Part shown: positions 30,252 to 40,369 of the stretch, one piece after another
How positions within the stretch are numbered: position 1 is the stretch's first letter
Layout of the letters: every line of letters starts with the position of its first letter
NCBI RefSeq assembly: GCF_001649575.2
Contig: NC_051445.1
Coordinates: 26,712,161 to 26,776,160, forward strand
Length of the DNA stretch: 64,000 bases
Direction of reading: 5' to 3'
Source: Kryptolebias marmoratus
Taxonomy: Eukaryota > Chordata > Actinopteri > Cyprinodontiformes > Rivulidae
Made by a program: the position numbers and the translations under genes
Notes under the pieces: model-generated
Databases searched by the model: none
What the model saw: only the letters and a program-made list of their open reading frames with translations
What the model was told of the DNA's origin: nothing

Positions 30252-30324
30252 TGAAACATCTAATAAATACAAAACAAACGTGTCTACAGTAAACAGGAAG
30301 TAGCTCAGATAAACAGGAAGCAGC

Positions 30325-32756
30325 TCAGATAAACTCCACCCCTCCATCTGTCACTCTGAACGAGCTGGTCCTGGAACCCTTCGTCCCCGTTGATGATAAT
30401 GAGGAGGAGGTGCAGTGGACCCTGAAGACTCGGCGCCTCCTCTGCTCCCCGTCTCCTCGGTCTGAGCCAGCCTGGTCGGGGTCAGCTTCCTGTCTGGAGC
30501 ACAGCAGTCGGTGGGTGACCAGGCGTTGCCAGGGGCGACAGAGGAATGGGCGGTCCGTCTCCGACGAAGAGGGTCCGCTGTTGCTCCTCCTGATGGCGTG
30601 GCAGGTAGCAAAGATGGTGATCCTGTAATCCCTGAGGAGGAACCACCAATCAGAACATTAGATTATGAGTCACAGGTCCATATTAGAAGTTTCTCATGGT
30701 CCAACAGAACTGGAACAGTTTGTTCTTCTGAAATCTCACAATAATCTGTCAGAACTTCAAACTAAATGACAAGAACCACCTAAAGGAGCGGTTTGGACAC
30801 TAGAACCTCAGTAAGGCCTGAGAACCCCAAATTGGAACCTCCTACTGTGTCATTGATAGAACTTCTTAAAAAGTGAAGAACAATGATATTGGGTCAAAAG
30901 AACCTTGAATAACAACCTAATGCAAGAAAACTAGCCCTCCTCAAAACCACTGGAACCTCCTAAAAATAATCCAGGACCTCCTACTGTATGACGAGAACAT
31001 TTTATTTGACCACTTGGACCTGTAGATGATGATCAGAACCTTCCTCTTCCCAAAACCTCTTAAAATTCATCACATCCTAAGAAATGACCAGAACCAAACT
31101 GGGTCAGACTGTTAACAACTGGACTTCTCAACGTTCTCAACTGTTGAACTGAAGCTCCTAAAGAACCACAGAGGATCTCCTTAACCAGAACCTGTAGATC
31201 CAAAACCTTTTTATCAGAAAAATATCTTCCTACTGCTGAAGGAACTCTTGAAGAACAACTGCAACCTCTACCACTAGAACCTCCTGATGAACCAGTGCAA
31301 CCACCGTTACTCCTACTCTGTCCAAAGAACCAGATCAAACAGACCTCTTTGGACCCACCAGAACCTCCTAAAGGGTCACTAGAACTTTCTTCAGATGATC
31401 CACCTGAGCAGTCGTCCCAGCAGCTCTGAGCTCTTGCTGAGCTTCTCTTCCTGCTTGGAGATGCTGGCCCCGCCCTCACCGCGGTCGGACCAATAAAACG
31501 CTGACATGCTGTCGATGAGGAGGAGCGCCAGGCTCGACCGCGAAGATAAGGTGGTCTCCAGGAAGTGCAGGGTGAGGAGGAGCTGGGAGGAGGAGGAGCA
31601 GTGAACAACCAGGAGGCGAGAGAGACACAAATGCAGCGCCGCCTCATCGGACCCAGCTGAGGACGGGCTGGTGGAAAGACCTGGGTCCAGAAAAACACAC
31701 AGACCTGATTCAGTTCTGGAACTGTGAAAACCATAAAAGCAGATCTTATGAACCCCTGATACCTACCCTTCAGTGTGGTTCTCCCTTTATTGAGTCTGGT
31801 ATCCAGGATGCTGACCAGCCGTAACATGTCCAGACTGTAGTCTGTGTCCACAAACACCACGTCCACCTCGAGGCCGCCGGCAGCCTCCGGCAGAACACAG
31901 CGACTCAGCAGGTGGTACAGCAGCTCCGTCTTACCTGAAAAACACTCAGAGTTTACAGACCAGACTGAGCAGGACCTGCAGAGCTGCCAGTGGACTCACC
32001 TGTCCCCTCCGGTCCATACACCTCCACCACCTCACCTGACAGAGCCAAACAGACACAACGCAGTCAGACGCAGCATGGCAGCATCCCCCAGCTGACAGGA
32101 AGTGGGTGTGGCTAATAATCACCATGGTCAGGTCCTCCATCATCAGGGAACAGACGAGGTTCGATGTCCTTCAGACAGCGCCGAGCCTCCAGACGAGCAA
32201 ACAGCTGTGGAGGCAAAGTACCAGAACATAGACTGTACCACAGCATCCGAATATCATCATCACCAGAACATAGACTGTACCACAGCATCAGAATATAAAC
32301 ATCACCAGAACATAGACTGTACCACAGCATACAGCATCAGAACATAGGCTGTACCAAGTTCCTGTTTTCAGATTGTAGAACCTTCCGTTCTCCTGCCAGC
32401 TCTCAGATGTTCCTTCAGAGGTTCTTCAGCCAATGGAGGAACCCATGAGTGACGTCACAGGACCTGGTTCTTTCAGTGGCTTCTGTTTATTATTCACGAT
32501 TTAAATATGGTGGATGTGTCTTTATTTTATTATTTATTTAAGGTGCTCATTTTGTTAGTTTTATCTTTAAAGATTAAAAACCTGCAGTGATTCTAAAACA
32601 GCCAAAACTCAGCCACAGCTGGACTTTTATTTTGAAAACCCGTGCAGCGGCTGTTCCGGTGGTTAAAACCGCCATAGTTTCAAACAAACAGTCTTCCGAC
32701 GTCATCACCCTCACCTGCCGGCGGCACAGACTCACCTGCGTGCCGCTTTCACTCAT
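30325..32756 (-). CDS. xrcc2: XRCC2, RAD51 paralogue of homologous recombination (complete)
   Basis: Six minus-strand exons: 32736-32756, 32123-32204, 32000-32035, 31767-31934, 31404-31680 and 30325-30631. They sum to 891 nt, exactly 297 codons with the TGA. The protein starts MSESGTQ, then [20 protein letters not shown], the Walker A motif GPEGTGKT (split by an intron after GTG), [20 protein letters not shown], the Walker B strand [27 protein letters not shown], and ends DGGVEFI; each phrase matches human XRCC2 (280 aa). XRCC2 with RAD51B, C and D forms the BCDX2 complex that helps RAD51 load on single-stranded DNA in the nucleus. Human XRCC2 has three exons; the last is divided into four here. 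The region between FATCHAI and GVEFI is more diverged. Start chosen from the family N-terminus. Confidence 0.95.
32221..32358. repeat. 42-bp tandem repeat in xrcc2 intron 1, three to four copies
   Basis: CCAGAACATAGACTGTACCA begins at 32221, 32263 and 32305, with a shortened diverged copy from about 32337. It lies just upstream of exon 2 (about 16 bp from the acceptor), where repeat-length change could affect the branch-point region. Confidence 0.9.
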
Positions 32757-32814
32757 TTCAACGCGAGCTTCATCCTCTTCTTCCTCCTCAGCAGCGCGCC
32801 GCGCACGATCGCTT

Positions 32815-33022
32815 TCACTTCCGGTTCCGGCTGCTCGGAGCAGGGCGGTACCGGGACGTTTATCCGGTTCGGTTCGGTCCGGTATCGGTACAAAATGGAT
32901 CCAAACTGTTTTACTGATGAGACATACAATTTGAAACATTGGTTTTTGAAACTGACGAAGAATAAATTTAATATTCCCTGGTTACACTTCCGGAGCTTTT
33001 CACAATAAAGTTACACTTCCGC
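32815..33022 (-). promoter_or_regulatory. xrcc2: xrcc2 promoter with ETS-like sites
   Basis: Upstream of the xrcc2 ATG the minus strand carries CCGGAAGTG at 32824-32817 and again at 32993-32985, and the related GCGGAAGTG at 33022-33014. These are ETS/GABP-type sites common in TATA-less promoters. The first lies in a GC-rich segment with GGTTCGGTTC-like repeats about 60 bp from the start codon. Transcription start not determined. Confidence 0.5.
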
Positions 33023-34887
33023 CTAACAAATAACAAGACGGAGCTTTTCACAATAAAATGAATCGAATCTGAGTTTTGTTTGAACTTCAAAATAAAATGC
33101 CAGATTAAAAACAAATATTTTTATGAGATAGATCTTTTCTTTTTGATGTAAAATATTTTTAATCTGAAATGGAGACACTACACCTGGACAGGTACAAGTC
33201 CACCACAGGACCAGACTAACACCTGAGGTTAGTTAGGCACCTGTGTGGTTCCGGACCGTCGGGCGAAACAACCCAGCTCAGATCTGGACCCGGAACCCTC
33301 CTTCCCTTCAGTCATCTCCTGAATCAGAATCAGACCCTTTCACTCTGATCAATCCGTTTATTGACAGCAGATCAACATCAGACCAGCATCTGATCACATG
33401 ATCAGGTCCAAACCGGCAGGTGAGCCAATCAGAGGCTCCTCCTCCACCTGCAGCAGGTGTGCCTGCAGCTCAAACCAACAATAAACTCAGTGTTTGAGTC
33501 CAAAGACAGAAAACTAACAGATAGACAGAAATACAGACACATTTCCTGACTGACCTGCAGGGGGCGACACTTTACACCAAACAGCTGACTGTCAAGTTTC
33601 AGCTTCCCGTTTCCCCATGAAATCTAGATTATTACAAAATGTAAATGTTTGATCAAAAAATAAATGTACCAAGCAGGTTTTGGCACAGTGTGGTGCGTTC
33701 AAGTGACTCATCTCAGCTGGTTTTTCGCCTCAGGTTGGTTCTGGTTAGCTGCTGTTTGGATCAGCTGAAGCTTCACCCATCTTTGAGTTCAGCAAACAGC
33801 CTGACTGATCATTCTCACAAACTTATTTGTTGAAGAAAAAAAAAACAGAACAAGAAGAAAAATATGATTTTTGTTTTTAAAAACCTTTTTTGTTGAAAAA
33901 ATGAAAAATATTCACAAAAAGAATTAGAAAAAAAATCTGAAACCTCTTTAAAAGGATGAGAAAACAATGGGAAACCCTAAACCCAAAATCCAGACTGTTT
34001 AAACCCATCCTGTTTTTAGTCACTGAAATGACTGACTGCACCTGAACGCACCACAGTTTAACAGGATGGTTTGGACCTGATCCTGGATCAGCTGCCTCCT
34101 CAGTCTCTCAGTATTTACAGTAAACACAAGTGTCTTTATTTCACCTATTATTATAGAAGAATCTTTCTTTACAAATATAAACAGTCTGAGAGCTGCAGGT
34201 GATAAACACAGAAAACAACAACGAATAATGAAAAATACAAACAACAACAGGAAATAAAAGCTCTTTTTCCCTTTAAACTCAAACATCTGACCGTCTCTGG
34301 TCAGGTTTACATCAGGTTGAAATAAAGACTCTTAGGACTGATGAAGGCCATCCTCCTCCTCTTCATCACAAACATTAACGTGGTGAACGCCGGAGGAGTC
34401 GTGTCCTGATGGGGGCGCTACAGACAACTTAAAGAACAAAACGTTTCCAAGAACAACAAGAACACAAGACGAGCGCAGGAGGAAGAAGAGCATGAGTTCA
34501 AACGGTTCTGGCTCAGAATTCCACCTGCTGAAACACCTGAAACTTCAGCAGGTCATGTGACCACATGACCACACACCTGACCTGAACAAACCAGGAAACA
34601 CAAAGTGCTACGATAGAAATAAGGATGGCTAACAGGCCAGCAGCTCCACACGCTTGTTTTTAATAAATAAAACTACTTTTCTGTGGAGCATTCTGAATAA
34701 AATAACTTTTTATGCCTTCTAGCTAACGTTGTGCTTCACTTTCTCCAGCAGACTGAGCTAACATGCTAACAGACTCGTAGCCTTAAAGGTTAGAAACTTG
34801 GCAGGAACAAAAAGCTAACAGGCTAACAGCTAAGTGGCTGGTGAGTAGCAGACAGCAGGCTAACGGGCTAACGGGCTAACGGCTCCA
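33023..34887. other. intergenic region between xrcc2 and the actr3-type gene
   Basis: About 1.9 kb, probably partly 3' untranslated sequence of the actr3-type gene (minus strand). It is AT-rich between 33600 and 34300. A triple ACGGGCTA repeat (34858-34882) and GCTAAC-rich words lie next to the stop codon. No further coding sequence recognised. Confidence 0.5.
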
Positions 34888-34983
34888 TCAGGACATGATG
34901 CCGAACACGGGGTTGTGTCGGCAGATACTCGGACCGATCTCATCGTAGTCCTTCTTCGAGTGACACACCTGGAAAAACTCCGG
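34888..34983 (-). CDS. actr3b: actin-related protein 3 (ACTR3B/ACTR3), last exon
   Basis: Minus strand, acceptor CCACAG at 34984, stop TGA at 34890-34888. It encodes [20 protein letters not shown] then [11 protein letters not shown], the highly conserved C-terminus of ARP3. ARP3 is the actin-like core subunit of the Arp2/3 complex that nucleates branched actin filaments in the cytoplasm. The paralogue cannot be read from 31 residues; ACTR3B is preferred because it neighbours XRCC2 and KMT2C in human. The exon upstream is lost in the 100-N gap at 35041. Confidence 0.88.
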   Translation of the reverse strand, partial: PEFFQVCHSKKDYDEIGPSICRHNPVFGIMS

Positions 34984-35040
34984 CTGTGGACACAAAAACA
35001 CAACAAACACCCAGTGTCAACAACAACAAACACCCAGTGT

Positions 35041-35140
35041 NNNNNNNNNNNNNNNNNNNNNNNNNNNNNNNNNNNNNNNNNNNNNNNNNNNNNNNNNNNN
35101 NNNNNNNNNNNNNNNNNNNNNNNNNNNNNNNNNNNNNNNN
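35041..35140. other. 100-N scaffold gap
   Basis: Exactly 100 Ns, right end of the contig that carries actr3b, xrcc2 and the kmt2c N-terminus. Left flank: tandem CAACAAACACCCAGTGT. Right flank: begins inside the hairpin repeat TACGACTTTCAAAGATG. Confidence 0.95.
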
Positions 35141-36440
35141 TACGACTTTCAAAGATGTTACATTTCTTTTGCATGCATAGCCAGTTCATTGACCAAACCC
35201 AGAACTTCACCACATTTGCCTAAAGCTGTTTTTATTGCTACCTTTCTTCAACTGACAATTTGTCCATTATAGATAGCTTTGGTTGAGGACGATGCCAACA
35301 AAGTTCTTGGATCAAAAAAACAAAACAAATCTTTCTGGAGCCACAAAAAAATTTAAAGCCTTTTATAAGGCTTACAATGAAGGCAACACAGGCTTTAAGT
35401 GTCTATAGTAGCCTATAATCAAAATGTCTAAGTGCATACATAATGAACATTCATGATTAAATGTTTATTGTCCCTGCAGTGTGTCCTGGACAGAACTACG
35501 CACCATATGACTACACTGTTGCACAATGTTGCTTTAAGTTTACTTCCATTACAATATTAATGTATTATGTTTGGTTGCTTTGTTAAAATTTAAGAAAAAC
35601 AATAAAGAAATCAGATTTTTGATGCCATTTTTAGTGTGAAGATTCGACAGGGAATGATGGTGTCATTTTTTTTCTTTTGAAACATGAAAAATCTGCTCCC
35701 AAAAGCAGTTTGCATAACAATGATCGCACCTTGTAAATAATCACCTTAAGTGTGTGATCGAAAAAACAACATCATGCATGAAAAAACAACAAAACGGAAT
35801 GTTTTGTGCAACATAATGTGGATGCAAAAATGGTGTGATTGTACAGCTTGAATGTTATAAAAGCTTTTTTTTTTAAAGTCGCGTCTTTGCAATCTTTAAA
35901 AAACCTACGACTTTCAAAGTTGCTACCTACATTTTGTATGCATAACCAGTTCTTTGACCAATACCCACAACTGCACCACATTTGTCTAAGGCTGTTTTCA
36001 TTGCTGCCTTTCCTCAACTGACGATTTGTCCATTATAGATAGCTATCGTTCGTGACAGTGCCAGTGATGTTCTTAAACAGATTTGCATGCGTTTTTTGGT
36101 CGTTGGTGTAGGAGTATGATTTTTGCTTATGGTGTGAGAGGTCCTGACTTCAAATCCCAGACGAGTTCTGTCTTGATAAGTCTTGATAGCTTCTCTGAGC
36201 AATGAAGTAAACAAGGCTAAAAGTGTTATGTTAATGAATTTACACTCTCTTGTCAATGACAAAAGAGGCCTTTCTTCATCGTGTTTAAGGTTTTAGACAA
36301 GACTTTTTTCTGGTATACCTAAACACTTTTCAGCTTCTGACTTTTCAGTATGTAACACAGCAGCTTGTGTATTTAAGATTCAAGTAAAGTGGAAGTTAGT
36401 ATGCTTGGACATTTAGAATTTAACCTTTTGTAAACGGGAC
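35141..36440 (+). repeat. dispersed repeat family, two partial copies, with tRNA-like module
   Basis: 35141-35300 and 35915-36065 are diverged copies of one sequence (ACGACTTTCAAAG, CATGCATA, CCAGTTCTTTGACC-like, CAACTGACAATTTGTCCATT). 36097-36168 is tRNA-Pro-like, and 36170-36440 resembles 9270-9560 (CAAGGCTAAAAGTG / CAAGGTTAAAAGTG, then AAACACTTTTCAGCTTCTGA / AAACAGTGTTGAGCTTCTGA). The family therefore has at least three members in the window. Its class is not settled; a tRNA-Pro-derived SINE or a larger non-autonomous element is possible. Confidence 0.7.
36097..36168 (+). pseudogene. tRNA-Pro-like pseudogene with ATG anticodon position
   Basis: Exactly 72 nt, aligned end to end with eukaryotic tRNA-Pro(AGG). 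The A-box-like TGGTGTAGGAG and B-box-like CTTCAAATCC are recognisable. The anticodon loop reads TTATGGT, so the triplet at the anticodon position is ATG instead of AGG. The acceptor stem has two mismatches and a wobble at its end (TGGTCGT against ACGAGTT) and the anticodon stem is weakened. It is most probably a SINE-type relic rather than a working tRNA. Confidence 0.7.
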
Positions 36441-39009
36441 ATGCTTTTCCTACCAATGAAGTAAGAGAGAGATGCCGTCCTGCTGGAAAAAGTAACTAAC
36501 TTTTACTCAAATAATTAATGACTTTTTACTTCATACAAATGCGCTAACAAATTTTAAGTTTCAAGACTGTTCTTAATAAATAAGAGTGAGACTGAGCTGT
36601 TGCAACTCAATCAACAAAAGTCTTTTTTTATTTTTGAAATTCTGATTTTGCAAGAGCAATCAAGTTCCCCCACAACATACACAGAAATCTTTTCTCAACT
36701 TGTTGACCCCCTGCTGTACAAAATACAAAGAAGGGTGTGTTAGCAAGGTTTTCATAAGATGACACCTGACTATGTAAACCCTAGTTTGTATACTTTTCCC
36801 AGTGTAAAATTAAGAACTTTTCAATAATTTTTAATGTAAATTTTCAAACTTTTCAAGGTATACAACTGTACGGTTAAACTCAAGAAGACAGTTTTAATTC
36901 ACTATCAATCAAAATTATTCATTTCTGTTATTTATTATGCCTTGTGACAAAAGCAGGGACAAAATAAAATAAAATATAACAAAAATGTATGTTTTAGTGT
37001 GCTCTTAAGTTTAGAACTGTGCGCTTCTAAATACAAAACGTTCGCAACACAATTTTAACCCTTGATTTTTCTTTTCACCCTCCAAAGAGGGGAAGAGTAG
37101 ACACACATACAGACATACACACATTCCGTTCTTTGGAATGAGAATGTGTGTGGGAATACCCCCCCTCACTTTTCTTTACTCTCTCTTTTAAGTGTCTATG
37201 AGGGAGCAGCCAACTGACAGCACAAAACACCACAGAGGGTGATGAGCAATTTGTGCTGTGTTAAAGGCCTACTACACAGATCATTTTTCTTTTTCCTATG
37301 TCTGAAGTTCACCTCAGCATGCTTCTGCAGTTCGAAACATACCCAGACCAGTGACAAAAAGAAAAAAAAACAGTTCACATCGTTTCTGGTCATTACATCT
37401 TACTGCAGGAATTTCATTTCAAACTATTCTGTCTTGGAGAATCCATTGAGGAATCTCAAGGAAGAGGACTTCAGACCACTTTTGTGTGAACTATAACATG
37501 CTTATGGATGGAGATGTGTAGGGATGCATAGTTATCAACATAATCAATTTTTTTGCTGTACTATCTACTATTTCTCACAGGAAATGGATTCAAGAACATT
37601 TTATGGGTGTAAGGAACATGATCAAGCGGTTAGGCTCATTCCTTCCAACAGTGAGGACGGGTGAGCTTGAGAGTGACAGTAAGGAAGAGTCCAAAATCAG
37701 GTTTGAGGGATAGTTAGAAGATTAGGGTTCAGTCAGTACAGTATCATACTGTATGAAATGATCATGTGTGTGTGAGTGTCTGACTTCAGGCTGCTGACAT
37801 TATCATTCAGCTAAAACTGACACTACAGACTGACATCAGTTCTACTGCAATCACATGTAGAAACACTAAGCCCTGTTGCATTCTTTTCAGCAAAATTAGA
37901 TATGGTTGCAAAGGATCTCCCTAGGTTGTTTTCATGCAGTGACAGCAGGAAAGGCTGTTCTTTCTTCACAAGACATTGTAGGATATGCAAGTCTCATCTT
38001 GCTGGTACCACATTCTGTTCTATTATCCTTTCAAAGCAGAAAACTTCATGTAATTCATCTGCACAATGGCTGAGATATGCATCAGTTTTCTTGAACATGA
38101 CTAACATTACTGTGAAATACTGCACTCTCTTACTGACTCCTGATGATGGTGACCTCATAATTGTGAAGCTGTGCTGGAGCAGAGTTTATACGCATCGCTC
38201 TGATCTAACTGATGCACCTCTGACTAACCCTGACTTGTTCCTGTTTAGATGTTTCTGCATCACGTGATCCTGCTACTGGAACTAACCGTGTTTGCTTTGC
38301 TGTTTGCTGTTCGCTCTCTGCATGAAATGCTTGTTTCTGACTCTTTGCAGCAACACTTTCCTGTACAAACCGCTGAACTGATAGCACTAACAGAGGCATG
38401 TAAATTTGCAGCTGGTAGGTCTGTCTCCATTTTTACTCAAGTTTTTCAGACGGTGAAAGCTGAGACCCCACTGCATGTTATCAGACAAGCTGACTGGATC
38501 CTGGTAAAAGATTTCAAAGAAACTCTAAGGAACGCCAAGTGTGGGGAGGGACCATTTCTGCTGCTCGCAACAAACAGCTGTCAAAGTCACAGAGAGGGCA
38601 ACATGGATTATACCTTAAACTTATGATACAGATATGCGAAGTACATTGCACAAAACAGGTCAGACTGTTATGTTTGAATGTTTTGCTAACTCAAAGTATT
38701 ACTCAGTTATCTAACAGTCCCATTTTCTTAGGTAACATACCACATACACATTGTAAAGCTGCACTTGTTCACTACACTTCGTACTTCAATAATGCTTCTC
38801 TTAATTCTTACAAACTTTTCCAAGGACCACCTGCTCACTCTATTACCAGGTACCAGATGTTTCAGTTTGAGGGTCTACTGTTCCAGAGGGAAAAAAGGTG
38901 CGGACTCGAGATCAAAAAATCATGTTATCATTTCTTCCATCCTTAGGAGTTGGTAAAGTTATGTTTCGTGTTAAAATCCTAAATTACCAATATAACCTTA
39001 GTTGATGAT

Positions 39010-39207
39010 GTGTTAACAGCCCCAGTGGAAGTGAAAACTGAATTCACTGCTTTAAGACTTAATACTCTTCAGAACAGAATGGTCCTAGATCAGTTGACAG
39101 CTTCAACAGGGGGGTTTGTGTATTGGTTGGTACTTCTTGCTGTACTTTCATTAGCGTTCTTTAATGTTTCTAATGGCCTTGTATTGTTGTATAATTCCCT
39201 TACTTAA
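39010..39207 (+). pseudogene. retroviral envelope transmembrane-subunit remnant
   Basis: A 65-codon open frame contains the conserved TM ectodomain motif around LNTLQNRMVLDQLTA followed by a hydrophobic membrane span and a stop. The surface subunit and the furin-type cleavage region are not recognisable, and the cysteine cluster expected after the motif is not preserved in this frame. Degenerate and not functional. Confidence 0.7.
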
Positions 39208-40022
39208 ACGATTAATGGAGAATTTGAATAATGTTCATCTTTTAAAGAACACTTTTCTCACAGACTCCTCTTCTGGTCACTTTCCAAACCCCACCTACCA
39301 CAGTAATGATTCTAATAGCTTGGATTTCTCCTCAACCAGACTACAATGTGTAATTTTTTGTTTTGTTTTTTATATTATATGTGTTAATCTTTGTTGATAT
39401 GATCAGAATTATTTTAACGCTTTGCTTAAAATGAAAATGACTATGTTCCACAAAAACAGATGCCTATACTATCTACATGTTTTTCAATGTGCACTCTGAA
39501 ATAAAAAGAAATGTAATTTTACATGTTTTGCTTAATGACATTTACCTTCACAAGCTTAATTTAATTTTACTTTCTTGATTTTACTTTTATAATACCTTCT
39601 TACTTAATCATTTACCAGTTAGACATTACATTGTTATTATTTTTCAAAAGATTAATTGTATTACTTATAAACTGGGTTTTGGGGGTATTTCACTTTTACC
39701 TGAGAAGTAACAGAGCATATTCATGACCATCTCTCTGGTAGAGAGGGGTTGCAAGATAAGTTTTCCTACCAAACAAAACAATGACAACATAATAAAGGGA
39801 CGGATGGACGGGCCGGTATGTTTTTTGTATCTTGTGTATATGTTTTGTTACATCTGGCAGGTTAATGTTAATGTTTTTTTTCTCATCTTTCTTCTTTCTT
39901 TCTTCTTAAGTCTAACCATATTCAATAGTAACTTCCTTTGACATGATGGAAGGGAAATGTGGTAAACTTAATGTGTGATTAATATCAAATATTACATATT
40001 TTCTATAATCAAAAGAGGGGAA

Positions 40023-40330
40023 TGTGGTAGCAAGGTTTTTATAAGATAACACCTGACTATGTGATATCTGAATTCCAAGTCTTGACTATGTTATGGCTAA
40101 ATTCCACAGTCTATGAGGTTTTCACCAAATGACCCTGTTATTCTTCACTGAAACCAGACTGACTTTGCTTCCTGTCTCCTCCTCACCTTCCAACATTCTA
40201 ATATCTTAGATATAAGCTCCTGTGTGGACTCTGGAGGTAGAGCTTTTGATTCTGAGCTTCCTGGTCAGACCTGGGACTGTATGTCATGCACCATACATAA
40301 ATAAACCTGTTTGAGTGATTTCATCTAACA
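40023..40330 (+). repeat. retroviral 3' LTR
   Basis: Starts TGTGGTAGCAAGGTTTTTAT immediately after the polypurine tract. A TATA-like AGATATAAG near 40209, a polyadenylation signal CATAAATAAACC near 40298, and an end in ...TCTAACA near 40330. Length about 308 bp, within the retroviral range. Borders set by these signals only. Confidence 0.7.
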
Positions 40331-40369
40331 GTGCTTGGAAATTGATTTTTTTTTTCAGAACAAGGGCAA

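Larger units (their letters stand above)
36738..40330 (+). mobile_element. endogenous retrovirus remnant, internally deleted
   Basis: A 3' LTR candidate begins at 40023, right after a polypurine tract (AAAAGAGGGGAA), and has an AATAAA-type signal near 40300 and an end near 40330. A short related stretch at 36740-36785 (TTAGCAAGGTTTTCATAAGA) marks a decayed 5' LTR. Between them, in order: a frame at about 38100-38440 similar to retroviral RNase H, running directly into a segment at 38450-38640 similar to the integrase C-terminus, and then a transmembrane-envelope-like segment at 39010-39207. The core of integrase is missing, several stops and frame changes occur, and no gag is recognised. The class resembles gamma/epsilonretroviruses of fish. 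It is defective. Confidence 0.75.

Noticed and set aside
36097..36168. Functional tRNA with ATG anticodon
   Set aside because: Acceptor-stem mismatches and the decayed related copy at 9207 point to a repeat-borne pseudogene.
38249..38946. Host gene at 38.2-38.9 kb
   Set aside because: The frames resemble retroviral polymerase pieces lying between LTR traces, with stops and frame changes.
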